Positions 1-11,901 of a DNA stretch of 64,000 nucleotides are shown in pieces. The translations under genes were made by a program, and so were the position numbers. The stretch is from Cycas panzhihuaensis (taxonomy: Eukaryota > Cycadophyta), in contig CM041465.1 of assembly GCA_023213395.1 (NCBI GenBank), positions 212,605,741 to 212,669,740 on the forward strand, in the 5' to 3' direction. How positions within the stretch are numbered: position 1 is the stretch's first letter; every line of letters begins with the position of its first letter. The notes beneath the pieces are model-generated. The model saw only the letters and a list, made by a program, of their open reading frames with translations. It was not told where the DNA came from and ran no database searches.

Positions 1-2199
1 TGCAATCCAAAACACCTTCTAGTTAGATGATTTTTATTCTAGTATTCTGGCTGACTTATATACAACCTTAATGTTTAATATTTATTTGGTTCTATCCAAC
101 TTCCATAAGGAGATATTAGATGGCTATATATAGAATTCTAGAGCCTCATTCTTAAGCATCTTAGTGATCTACATCTTGGTATTTACTTGGCCCTAAAGCT
201 GTAAATTACTTGATCCTTTTAAGTAGATGCTTTTAGAGGTTTCCTCACCTTAAAAAGGGAAGTTTATTTTATTAATTTAGCTTGTATACTTATTACTTTT
301 TAGCTTAGTTTTTTAAGGAAATATCTTCTCAACTATAATATTTTTGGTACATTATTAGCATTACTCATCACTACCATTTAATATCATTTCTAGCAGAGTT
401 GTTATTTTTCAAGATATTTCCTAGGAAATTTTGAGACATGCAAAGTTGTCACTTCATAAATTAATATAAAGTATTAGAAAATTAAATAGTGAAAACCACT
501 TGATAAACCTAAAATTAAAGGTAGCATTTACAAAAGGATCATTTTAGACTTAAGAAAAATGTATACTAGTATTAGTTGTCTTTGTGTAAAATCATATTTG
601 GTCTTTGGTAGGTCACAAGATATAGGGGGCCGATTAATTTTAATTCAGAAAGTATTGCTTGAATCTAACCAAAAATATTATTGGGCAATGTTCCCTTTGT
701 CAATGAAGGATCTTTACCTATAATGCATAACATTAGGTTGCAACCTTTAAAATAGATTTAAGAAAGTTCTTGAACCAGGTGGATCCAAGGCCATAAAGGG
801 TAGCCCTTTTTGAAAATGATGCTTCAAGATCTAACATATTAGTCTTCCTATCAAAAGACCACTCATGGCATGACTACTTATTTTAGTCTTTTTTGAATGA
901 AATGAGGTATTATATTGGAAAGGAAAAATTAAAATTGCATATTTAAAAAGGTTGCTTAAGGAAAATACTAATGCTTGAAAGCACAAGGGCATATCTTGGG
1001 TTAAAAAACTATACACACTAAAGTTTTTACTTCTTCTTAAGTGGCTAGGAGGTGGGCACATGCTTAACAATATTATAATCTTCTTCTTCAATAAGGGTAG
1101 GAGATGGTACTAGGTTCACATCAAAAATCATGTTATGCTGCCATTCCTCCTAAGTAGTGTACGGGTGCCTAAAAAGTGGATCTAAAGGAAGATGAGCAAA
1201 GAATGTAGTGAAATAAGAGGAGAGCTAGTGGAGGCTTAAGCCCATCTACCAATCATAGGGCATCTACCATTGTCTTTACTTGGTAAAATGATAACCCTAG
1301 AAGTCCCAGCTTTGTCCTCTATATCAATGAAGCCTGAAATGCTATTTAAGTGTTGTTTGAGCATCCTGGGAACCATAGCATTAACATTTAGTGTAGCATA
1401 CATCTAAAACACTAAAGATAGTGTTAAAACAAATTAAGAATGAATATGATCTAGCGATAATTATTTTTGAAAATGTCATGGTTTTGAACTTTCCATAGGC
1501 ATCACATAACCTTTGTATGAAGTATATGCCATGCATTATGGAAAATCTTGTCAAAAGCATTAAAATTTCCAAAAACAATAATAGAAAGTTCAAAGAATGA
1601 AATTTGAATAATAGAGGTGTGAGTTTGGATTTTAGATCAAATTTGGTAAGCATAAGAATGAGACCAAAAGATATGAAAAATAGATTCATGTTGCAGGAAA
1701 AAGCATTAGTGTGTTGAAATTTTAAGTTTTTCTAATCCACCATTAACCATTAAATGATTATGTAAAATGAGCCAAAGAAATAAACTCTTCTTGAATGCCA
1801 CTTTGATATACTAGAGGAAATGCACTTGCATATCTCATAGTTCTAAGGAATCACAACTATTATAATATTATTTTAATCAAGCTTCCAAATCTAATTTTAA
1901 GAGAAATAAAGTGTACATTTTCCTAACTTAAAAAATGAATGAATGACATTATAGAATCTTAGAACTGCTTGGCCCACTAAGAAGGAGAGGCAAGGACATA
2001 TACATAGATACCAATGGTATGTTTATAGAAACAATCAGTTAATCAAATAAAATGGCTTGAGGGGAATGGATAACATACCTTTTTAAAAGATACTCTAAGA
2101 AAAAAGTTGACTAGAGTTGCAATCAAGCAAATGATGTACTTAAACAATCCATTTCCTATACCAAAAATTACCAAATTATTGATAAAATAAGGCAACACA
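1..2199. other. unassigned AT-rich sequence
   Basis: No domain, LTR pair or RNA gene could be recognised on either strand. Minus-strand open stretches of about 100 residues at 1381-1689 and 86 residues at 831-1091 are hydrophobic, low in complexity and match no family I know. The LINE relic to the right has its 3' side pointing this way, so part of this stretch may be its decayed C-terminal region or 3' UTR, but I see no zinc-finger or RNase H signature and no terminal poly-T that would fix the end. Confidence 0.5.
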
Positions 2200-2899
2200 T
2201 TTGTTGCCTTAGACTAGTAATCTACACCACCATAGAGTGATGTCCTACACTAAAGAGGCATGGTGAGAGAGGTATCTATTTTAGCTTAGAAATTTATTAC
2301 ATATCTACCAAGCTTTCTAGATGGGCTTGATGATGATGGGACTTTTAATGTTAACCTTGGTTGGAGAAAGCAATAGGTGCTATAATAAGAGGTTTCTCCA
2401 TGTTTTTAGGCTAAGAAGAAGACCATTAGCAATGTATAAAGGGAAGAGTAACTAATAAGGGATCTCACCACTACAAAGAATAAAAATCCATTTAACAAAA
2501 AATGTTGTGGCTTATTTTTTAATACAAATGCATTAAAGCCATCTATCAATAGTAGGAATACAACAAATATTTCAAGCAACCTTTCGAATACTTCTTTCAT
2601 TAGTCATAGTTTACTAGAGGAAATTCCTAATAACTACAAATTTCTTATAAACTGCATTAGTAAGTAGCCAAAAGGAGTAATATACATTAAGAGAGTATAA
2701 TTATTTAAGTAATTTGTATACTTCTAGTAAGGGAAAGATGCAAAAACAATAATAAGTAAAGGTTTTATTTGAAGTTTTCCATAATCCACTTTTACATTTA
2801 AGAGGAGGTGATATCAAAACAAAAGGGGATTCAAAGTAAGTAGATTATCTAGACATCCCTTATGAACTTTCTACCCAACTTAGAGATTTAGGAAGGAAT

Positions 2900-3900
2900 A
2901 CATCCATATCCAAAAAAATAATAAATAGTATTTACTTTAGGAATATTAGACCCAAAAGATTGGTAGAAATAACCATGATTAACGAGGAGGCATTAAACAT
3001 GAGATTCTTCTATAATAGGAATAAGGAAGGTATCATTGGCAAATTATCCATAAAGAAATTTCTTGTTGAATTAAAAGAGATAAATGCCTTGAAGAGAATG
3101 CAAATGTTGAGCTCTCTTGTGTAGATATCTTAGACCATTTGCATTAATAACATAAAGAAGAGGGGCAAGAGGATAGCTCTATCTTATAAAATGAGCAAAT
3201 GGATTGATGGGGGACACATTCATTGAGGGCTACTTGAGATAAAGTATTACCAAATAATATGTTAACCATATTTCTATAAACATGCCCAAATCCTAATTTA
3301 GTCATGACTAAGGATGTAAAGTCCAGTTCTATCTTATCATGTAGTTTTTCAAAATTGATTATAATGAATAAGAATTCTTGTATGGGTTATCTAGCCTACT
3401 CAATAACTATCCAAATGGAAAGAATATTATCAAGAATATGTTAACCTCTAATAAAACTATTATGCTCTAAGTATATAATTCAATCTAAGGCAAATTGAAT
3501 TTTAAGAGCTAGAGTCTCTACCAATACTTTATAAACCATGTTCAAAAGGGTGATAGTCCACTGACTTCAATTTAAGAGTAGATCAATATCCTATTTGGGA
3601 ATTAATTTGATGATATCTATATTAGTTATCTCATCAAGGTTGTAAGAGGCAATAATTTCCTTAAACGTAAGAAAGAAATCATGATTAATAACATCCCAAC
3701 AATCTTTCTAGAATTTAACAATAAGATCATCTTCATCTAGGGCTTTTTTATCAGGCATAAGTCATAAAGCACCCTTGAGCTAGTCTTCAACTAAAGTCCT
3801 ATCAAACTAAATCTTGATGAAGAGAACTAACTCTTATGTAAATGGCATTCATATAATTAATCATAGCATCCAACCTTTCAATAATCATAGGCGTAGTAGT
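2900..3900 (-). pseudogene. LINE reverse transcriptase relic
   Basis: Minus-strand translation gives the L1-type RT blocks in order. A block like KAPGPDG (read as KALDEDD) lies near 3750. It is followed by IDIIKLIPK at about 3600 (usual xxxxLIPK), a decayed thumb/finger block, a MTKLGFG block at about 3300, and FANDT at 3029-3043 in place of the catalytic FADDT. The Asp-to-Asn change removes one of the metal-binding residues. Numerous stops and at least two frame changes separate the blocks. Identification rests on motif order and spacing; no full-length reading frame survives. Confidence 0.78.
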
Positions 3901-4399
3901 AAAAAAGTGAGAGAAATACTCGACAAACATGTCTTTCATAGCCATTAGATCTTGAACAAGGGTGTTATTTGAGGTTCTCAAAGTAGAAATTTGTGTTGTC
4001 TATTATCTTTTCTTAGGGTGGATAAGGGAGATTTAAAGAAAGCATGACTTTCCTAAATCCAATAAGGTGTGAATGAACTAGGGGATCTTAAGATTTAATA
4101 GATTCATACTTAAGTAGCTCATAGTGAATGGAGGATTCCTACACTTATAAATAATTACTAGAGGGAGAAGAATTGAACTGTATGATAACTTTTTGTAGAG
4201 CAGCTTGAAGCTAAGATTCATATGTTTTGTTGATCTAAGTCATTTACTTACAAAACCATAAAGCCATGTGATGGATCTACTAATACTTTGCACTTACCAA
4301 ATAATTCATTTAGTATTAGACAAAGGATGAGGAGCCATATTCCATATTTGCCTAAAGCCTAAATGATAGCATGAGTAGTGTACTAGAAATTTATTAAAT

Positions 4400-5179
4400 T
4401 TATATAGAAAATTACAAGAGGATTTTTTTGAGAACCTTGTGAAAACGAAAACAAAATAGAAAAGTGGTTAGAAAGACAAATTACATAATTAATCCTAACT
4501 CCTTAGGAGTGAGGCAAAAACATTTTATTAGTTTAAAAATAATATCTATCCAATCTAGATTTGAGTCTAGTGTCTTCCTCCCTTCTATTAAACCAAGTTA
4601 GTTTAGAAGCATTGGACCTAGGCAATCATCCTTTATAAAGACTAAACTAGGTTCTAGAAGCAGTCCAAGCTCAATGTCCAAATTGAGACTGAATAAAGGG
4701 AAAGCTTCTAACCTTTCCCAAGGAGTCTTTAAACATGTTAAAGTCCCCAATAACAATCTAATAAGTTGTGGGAAGAAACATTTAAAGCCACTTCCATGTT
4801 GTAGTTTGAATATAAGAATCTATAACTATGTAAATACACTAATTAATACATTTTGGAGATAAGATATAAACCAAGTAGACTAAGCCTTAGGACTAGATGC
4901 TTAACATATTAGAAGATCTTTAAGCTATCAAGTAGGGACAATGGTTTATAGAGTACAAATTCTTTGGGTCCTAAATATAGCACACAGTAGTAGATATTTT
5001 AGAACTAAATAACTTGCATTCTTTAATAGCAAATATTTTAGGAAGCCCTAATTTAGTCAACATATAGTTCTTAATGAGATATCACTTGGTGACAAGCAAA
5101 GTCTTTTAATCATTCCAATAAGTGATAAATAAGTATATGCAAAAGGCTCAATATGAATAATTAACCTTGGGGAAGAAAC
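4400..5179 (-). pseudogene. LINE apurinic/apyrimidinic-type endonuclease relic
   Basis: In L1-type elements this domain nicks target DNA to prime reverse transcription. Two family motifs are readable. IGDFNM (minus strand, codons over 4734-4748 preceded by Ile) matches the conserved GDFN metal-binding block. A later SRLDR motif at 4545-4559, followed by an NHFSIL tract in place of the usual SDHxPI, matches the C-terminal block. Upstream sequence to 5179 is too degraded to show the N-terminal motifs. Stops interrupt every frame, so it cannot be functional. Confidence 0.72.
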
Positions 5180-5482
5180 TGAAGAAAGGATAGATCTAGG
5201 GAATAGATCACTTAGATGCACACAATGGTAATGGAGAATGAAAAAGACATGAAATAAGATATGAAAGTAAAGCTTGGATGTGAGAATGAATAATGACTCC
5301 TTTAAGATTTTACCTTTTATTATTGAGGGTGACTATTAGGATTAGGATTTTTCTGCCTAACGATATGAACCTGAAATTACATCTAAATATACATAAAGTG
5401 TATTTCACTAAGAGATTAATTCTAACAATATATCCTAAGGTCACTTAATTAATCTACATAAATAACCTTGATACATTAACCA
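5180..5482 (-). repeat. Copia-D 3' LTR
   Basis: This aligns with 16740-17045, sharing blocks such as ctaaggtcacttaattaatc. The copy begins tgaag and ends attaacca on the plus strand, giving TG...CA termini in the element's own orientation. Confidence 0.88.
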
Positions 5483-5500
5483 CTTCAATCCCCCCCTTAA
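5483..5500 (-). promoter_or_regulatory. Copia-D polypurine tract
   Basis: A run of seven C on the plus strand (GGGGGGG on the element strand) lies a few bases inside the 3' LTR. This is the expected position for the plus-strand primer of reverse transcription. Confidence 0.7.
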
Positions 5501-5799
5501 TGATGAAAGGTCATTTTGAGAAAATCTATTATATGACATCTTCATTTGAGCTTCATTATTATATTGAAATTCTAAATGACACTTTTGTAGGAAAACCCTC
5601 ATGGAGAATAAAAACCCATGATCTTTCTAAGATCTATAGCCCATTTTATATTCCAATATTTAGAGTAATTTATATATATCCCCCCCTCTTCCACCCCCCT
5701 CCTAAATTTTGCACTCTAAACATTATACTTGATAACATCAAAATCACTAAGATGGCTCTTAATATAGCTTGATAGCCAACCAACTTAAATGTACAGCTT

Positions 5800-7560
5800 G
5801 ATCTACTAAGTCTCTATATACCATTCGGTTATGGCTTATTCCCTTTTAGGTTTTTATAGGTTTCTTTCTAAAACAAGTACAACCCTTATCCTTCCATGCC
5901 CACATGGAGTTTTCACAAATAAGATAGAGAAGAGACCTTGTCTTATTCTTCTATGCCCAAAAGGGGTTTTCACAAATAGAATAGAGTATATTTCTATCTT
6001 CTTTGATTAGACAAAGGTGGAGCCCCTAAGGCTAAGCTTCCTTTAGAACTGTTTAAACTTCACCTTTTGTAGCGGTTTGGTGAAGATATTGACCACTTGA
6101 TTTGCTGTGAGGTAGCATTCTAGTTGAATTATACTATCATAAACAAGTTCTCTAATCATGTGGACTTTTGTACTTATGTATTTGGTATGATCATGAAATA
6201 CAAGATTTTTTGCCATGTGGGTTACTGATTGATTATCTATAGGAAGGCTAGTAGGACTTATTTGGGCAATATTTAATGTTTCTAATAACTTTCTAAGCTA
6301 TATCAACTCCTTACTAGTCTCAGAAGCAATAATATATTCAGCTTCGGTAGTTGAATCAACAACTATTTTTTTCCATCTGGATTTCCATAATATTGGTGTT
6401 ATTCCAAGAAATATTACATACCTAGATCTAGATCTTCCTATATCTTTATCTTCTACAAAGTCTGAGTCTGTGTATGTGGAAAGCTTAAATTCATTATTAG
6501 GTTTATACAATAAACCAAATTCACTAGTTGTCTTTAGGTATTTTAATACTCAAACTACAGCCTACCAGTGATTCTGCTTAAGATTTGTCATAAATTGTAT
6601 AAGAATGTTGATAGAGTGTGCAATATTTGGCATTGTATTGGTAGTGCAGATGAGACTACCTACAAGTTTCCTATAGAGTGTTATATCTACCTCCCTAGTA
6701 TCACCATCAGTTGAGAGTTTGGTATTGGGTTCCATAGCTAAAGCCATCAATTGAGCATCTTCTAATTAGTTAGAAGATCATTGATATATTTTTCTTAGGA
6801 GAGGAAAATTTTTTCATTATTTTCTGTTATTTCAATTCCCAAGTAATATTTTATTAAACTAAAGTTACATAATTCAAACATTTTACCAAGGTCCTTTTTT
6901 AGTTGGCTTGTTGCCTATTCACTATTACCTGTTACTAGTATGTCATCCATAAAGAATATGAGATAAGTGAATTTGTCCTTTTAGTGCTTAATGAGTAGTG
7001 TTGCATCAATATCTTGGTAGTCACAGACCTCATATCCAAGTTGCCTCATTCTTTTAGATAACTTAGAAAACCAAGCATGAGGGACTTGTTTAAGGCTGCA
7101 CTAGGATTTTTTGAGTCTACAAACCTTATGATCATGACCTTCGATATCATATCCTTTTGGCTGAGCTATATAAATTTCTTCTTTAAGATCCCCATTCAGA
7201 AACACAATCTTAATATCAAGTTGGTGGATTTTCTAGCCCTATTAAGTAGCCAAGGCTATAAAAGTTCTAATTGTAAGTAACTTGATTATACGTGTAAAGA
7301 CTTCAATGTAGCCGATGCCTTCCCTTTGTGTGAATCCTTTAGCTACCAACCTTGCCTTATATTTTTTAAGGGTGTTATCTAATCTATATTTATTTTTTAA
7401 CACCTATTTATTTTGAGCTATCTTTCTACCAAGTGGTAGATCAATGAGCTCCCATATATTATTTTTTATAAGAGATTGGTATTCTTCATTTATTACATTT
7501 CTCTAAACTATATATTTCATAGCTTCATGGTACAAGAGGGGTTCTTCATTAAGAGTAAGA
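5800..7560 (-). pseudogene. Copia-D RNase H and reverse transcriptase relic
   Basis: The RNase H domain reads at 6298-6510, with a YTDSDF block near the start and STTEAEY near the end, both copia signatures. RT lies to its right. The catalytic box reads FMDD at about 6942-6953 instead of YVDD, followed by ILVTGN as usual. A tract at 6562-6750 (YRKLVGSLI) is the connection between RT and RNase H. Frameshifts and stops separate the pieces. The family function is cDNA synthesis in virus-like particles; this copy cannot make a whole enzyme. Confidence 0.83.
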
Positions 7561-7899
7561 TGTAGTTCTATGAGTTTAAGCTTAGTATATAATAATTCTT
7601 ACATCCTTGCTCTATGGGTACTTCAAGTTTCAATTTTGCCTATCTCATCTAGTTGTATGTCTTTATTGAGTTGGAATGTTTTATGAGATCCTCAAGTTGG
7701 GAATGAGGTCCTTATTTCCTCAACTTCTTAGTTCTCATCTTATTTATTAAAATGATCATTTTTTAAAGAGGATGTTGATGCATCTGAGGAAGATAGTCCT
7801 TTTACTAATATTTTTCCTTTGTCAATAGAAGGTTGAGAGGATGATTCTTCTATAATAGCTTTACCTTTGTTAACTCTACTATCTTTAAAAGATGGTACT

Positions 7900-9420
7900 G
7901 GATGTACACTCATCGGTTTAGAGTTATAACTTATATCCTCTAAGGCTCTATTATTAACTTCTAATATTTAGAGTAATTTATGTATATCCCTCACCCCCAA
8001 ATTTTGGAATCTAATCATCATACTTGATAATACCATTATAGCAGTGTGAGGGTATTTTGGAGTCTAGTCTAAGTAACTGATCCTCTATCTATACAAAAAT
8101 AACATCTTTGGTAATGATAATTTTTCATTGTAAAGGTATAAAGACCTTATACCCTTTTTTGTCCATAGGGTTTTGGATAAAGATGCCTTTAAGTGCCCTT
8201 AGTTGGAGTTTATTTCAATCTATATCTAGAATGTAGGCATAGCATGTAGAGCTAAAAATTTTAAAGTAGTGAATAATAGGGACTTTTCCTAACCACTTTC
8301 TATTAGGTGATTGTCCTTCCTTTGATGGGCTAATAGGATTAATGCAATAAATAATTGTCTAGATAGATTCATCCCATAGGTAGGTAGGTATATTTTTGTA
8401 TACCAATATAACTTGAGCTATGTTCACGATTATCCTATTCATGCACTTAGCAACTCCATTTTGCTATGGGGTACCTACTGATGACATTGTCTCGAAGGTA
8501 GCTTTCAAACTCATGTGAGGTATATTTACCACTATTATTAGTTCAAAGACATTTAAGTTGATAACTTAACTCTTTTTTAGTGTAAGCTTTGAATTCTTTG
8601 AATACATGGAAGGCTTCATCTTTCTTATGTAGAAAAGCTACCCATATTTTCCTAGTGAAATTATCAATGAAAGAGATATAATATAGCTTGCCATTTAATG
8701 AAAGAATGACATTAGTCTGTATAGATTAGAGTGTACCAATTGTAATTGATGGCTCGATTTCCATTGACTTGTAGGAAATGGTTGTTGATAAGATTTGGAA
8801 ATGATACGAGCTTCATATTTGAAGGGATTATAAGAGAACTTTGAAAGACTTAGAAGAGTATTACAAAGATCTCTAAGTCTATTGATATAAACATGGCCCA
8901 TGCAAGTATAACAAAGAGTTTCTAGTGATAACGTTGGGTCGCCAGGATGGTGTTAAATGTCAATTTTTTATCAGCATAAGGGATTTAGGCATAATAGGCT
9001 TCAAAAGATGGAGAGACATTTAATCAAAAGAGATTACTAGTGAGACGTCTAGTAAAAACCACTTGATCAGTTAGAGGGTGAATGACCTGGAGAGTCTAGT
9101 TATTTATAATTACACTTAGATTAAATCCACAAGAGACAAGTATAGATAAGGAGAGTAGGTTTTATTTGAGATTGGGTATGTATAAGATATCAAGTAATGT
9201 AAAATCTCTTAAGCCTAGGAGTTTTAGGTGAATGTTACCAATTCCTTCAATAGGTTGTTTGATTTGTCATCCATGTGAACAACTCTTTGAATATTTGAGT
9301 TTAATATTTAATATAGAATACAATTACATGTCATATATTGAGTTACTCCTTTATCCATGATCCATTGCCCATCAATTAAAGTAACACTATTTACAATTCC
9401 AGTAGGACTTAGCATTGGTG
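7900..9420 (-). pseudogene. Copia-D integrase, GAG-pre-integrase and protease relic
   Basis: The integrase core is seen near 8500-8570 as TNNSGKYTSHEF, where intact copia integrases have a SDNGGEYxS block; the usual catalytic Asp reads Asn. A frame break follows, before a decayed PQQNGVAE block near 8450. The GAG-pre-integrase segment is open at 8695-8901. It keeps the spacing of its LxxLC and FP blocks, but the zinc Cys residues are mostly gone. The protease active site near 9340-9370 reads WIMDKGVTQYMTC, where D-S-G has become D-K-G. All domains are therefore inactivated. Confidence 0.78.
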
Positions 9421-10542
9421 AAGGGAATTCACAAGTGATATATCCACATTAAGCCTCAAAGTATCTTTATGATTGGTCAATGGTATTTGATACTAAAGGG
9501 CCTTTAATTCTTTAAAAATGTACTTGTATAAAACTTATACCACTAAAGGATTCTTCACAAGTTTCTTCAATATTATGAGCTCTATGTTTTGGTTAGAACT
9601 TACCCAACTTATAAGTGGTAGTTCTGTAGTCTTTTGCAAAGTATCCTTTACGATTACACCAATCACATATAATAGTTTAGTTACTAGTTTAGCTTGGCTT
9701 CCTTACTTTTTATTGAGGTGGCCCTTAGCCTTGAGACTATCAAGGTTATGACTGAGGGTTTGGTTGACCTTGTAAATGATTTCCTATGTTACTTTCTCTC
9801 TCTTACTTAGTTATTTTCTCTACCATGAGAGGGACTTTGGATTTTGTGTAGCAAGGTTCTTCTTCCACCTCAAAGGCTATATCTAGAAGAGAGTCAGAGA
9901 CTACAAAGTTAGTATCAAAGGTCTTATCAAATCCTATGAACTTTTTGGTAAGTGTTTCGAAGTTGAGTGTCTTCAATGTTCCACTAGATTAAAGACTTCC
10001 AAGCAAGTTTTTATAATCAGGGACATATAGATATGGTTGGATCAAGAATGCTCAAGTGATACATTGAGCCCTAAAATCTTTATCAATTGATTATTTTATT
10101 GGTTAAAGGGAATTGATTATCTCATGATCTCATCCCTTCTACATTTTTGATTTATTTATTTTTAGAACAAGATGAACTAATTTTGAGTCTGACTTGGTAT
10201 CAAAGTTGTTCTTGAGAACTTCAAGGATCTTCTAGGTTGTATCATGTTACTCTTCATTAATTAAGTTGTGTAAGGAGTGATCAGTAACCAACATAAGTCC
10301 TATACAAATATTTTCATCATCTATCTCCTATTATAGTTTGGCTATGACATCTGTAGGAGCTATTGAAGCAGTTCTACTAGAAGCAGGTGTTGTAGCTATT
10401 ATATGTATAATGGGTATATGTTGTAAGTGGGCTCTCCAAAGGCCTTCATACTTTGTAGTATTTTTAATACTAGTATACCACAAATCCTAATTTCTTTACC
10501 TTTTAATAAGTAGTTGATGCTTTGCTTAAATTAAGATGACAT
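9420..10542 (-). pseudogene. Copia-D gag relic
   Basis: The start codon is placed at 10540-10542, reading MSS followed at once by a stop. The frame continues with a decayed nucleocapsid. The zinc knuckle near 9630-9670 reads CDWCNRKGYFAKDY: the first two Cys of CCHC remain, while the His and last Cys are both Tyr. Gag would package the element RNA. Its neighbour upstream is a leader of about 1.9 kb. Confidence 0.7.
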
Positions 10543-11566
10543 GGTGATGATGAAGAAGTAGAAGAGATAATAGAAGTATGTGCTACTAACATGTGTGGCT
10601 AGTATACCTACCATAACAGAGATGCAAAAATAAATGCTATGATGAGAAGGTAAGCAATGATTACGTATTTTTAATAATGATAAAAACTAAGTATAAGTAA
10701 TAATGCAAGCATGAGGTCTAATGTAGAGTTGGCAAAGAGTGATGATGTGTCATGCCATTAACCTCTAACTTATATCCAAATGTAGGTGAGGTTTTAATGC
10801 CTAAGGCTTCTAGTATACAGTTAGGGCCTTCACTCACGATACCTACACCTATGCTTGGTGATGAGATCTAAGTCATAGTGGAGCCTAGGTACTCCCAGTC
10901 CTTATCTAGTTCACTAGTGAGTAGCTATATACCTCCTCTGAAGAGTCAAATGATATGTGTGTATCCCACAGCTATGACGAATATTGGATTAGGTTGATTT
11001 TAATCTTACATTAAGGTTTTAGTTATCCTAGCTAGTTATTAGGATAATCTGTGAAGGGCTCATAGACATGGCTAACGTATCACTCCACTAGTATTCTGAT
11101 TAAGATTAAACCCACTAAACTTATACCTCTCTTAGGGCCCAAACTTTGGCCAATTGTGGTCTATTTCAACCAAGGTGAGTATGCATACAAGTCAAGAATT
11201 AGTAGTATAAATCAAATATAATAGGTTCATTTTAGGGAATATGAAAATATGTTTACGTTTATATTGCTAAAATAAATTGCTAATATGTTGATGCTTATTT
11301 GTATACTTTTGTCTATTAATATATATGTATATAAACAAATATACAAATATGCTAAGTATAAACACTAGATTTTACTATGATCGACGTGTTCTATTATTAC
11401 AATAAGTTTTTTTTTTCTACTTTTACTATTTAAAAAACCCTTTCTTTTTTATTAAGAAAAGAGAAAAAGAAAAAAAACTTAAAAATTTACTTGTAAACTT
11501 AAATTTTGACTAACAGAGAAAGTACTAGCAAAAGCAAGAGGAATCTAAATCTTTTGTTAGAAACTT
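10543..11566 (-). other. Copia-D leader, gag-proximal half
   Basis: This is non-coding sequence between the gag start and the point where E1 inserted. It continues at 15857-16725. No ORF or RNA gene was recognised. The joined leader is about 1.9 kb. Confidence 0.7.
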
Positions 11567-11889
11567 TGTTAAAAAATGTGACCATACCACCTAATGTAAA
11601 GTGGGCCTCCTATTTATGAGCCTAATTATGTGGTGGAATTGTCTCGATTGTGGTGACCTAATGGATATAATTATGATTATATTTGGCACTTTAGATCTAT
11701 AAATATAGATCAAAGTCCATCTTTATCTATCATCATTTTGTCATAATGTAAATATTATTCATTTGTGGGTTTTCACCTGTAAGGGTTTCCCACGACAATA
11801 TGGTGTCCTGTGAGATCTGCTTCTGCTTGTAATCTGCCTGATGTGAAAGATCCTATCGACCTTGTTTGTTTCAGTTGCATTTTTTAACA
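11567..11889 (+). repeat. E1 5' LTR
   Basis: It starts tgttaaaaaatg and ends ttttttaaca, a near-perfect terminal inverted repeat with TG...CA ends. Its length is the same as the 3' copy. Confidence 0.95.
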
Positions 11890-11901
11890 TGGTATCAGAG
11901 C
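11890..11901 (+). promoter_or_regulatory. E1 primer binding site (tRNA-iMet)
   Basis: tggtatcagagc directly follows the LTR. It is the canonical complement of the plant initiator-Met tRNA 3' end. Confidence 0.93.

Larger units (their letters stand above)
2200..5179 (-). mobile_element. L1-like LINE relic, ORF2 portion
   Basis: This is a decayed non-LTR retrotransposon ORF2 (endonuclease plus reverse transcriptase) read on the minus strand through many stops and shifts. Domain order is right for plant L1: endonuclease motifs at 4734-4748 and 4545-4559, RT at about 3900-2900, then weak traces of the post-RT segment near 2300-2400. Copia-D begins at 5180 and truncates it. The N-terminal side of the endonuclease should lie beyond that insertion, and ORF1-like sequence of the same strand appears at 37381-39150, so I infer one LINE broken by two Copia elements. 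The left limit is approximate. Confidence 0.75.

Noticed and set aside
831-2600. Minus-strand open frames of 64 to 102 codons
   Set aside because: Hydrophobic AT-rich translations without motif. They may include LINE 3' sequence, but nothing supports a separate gene.
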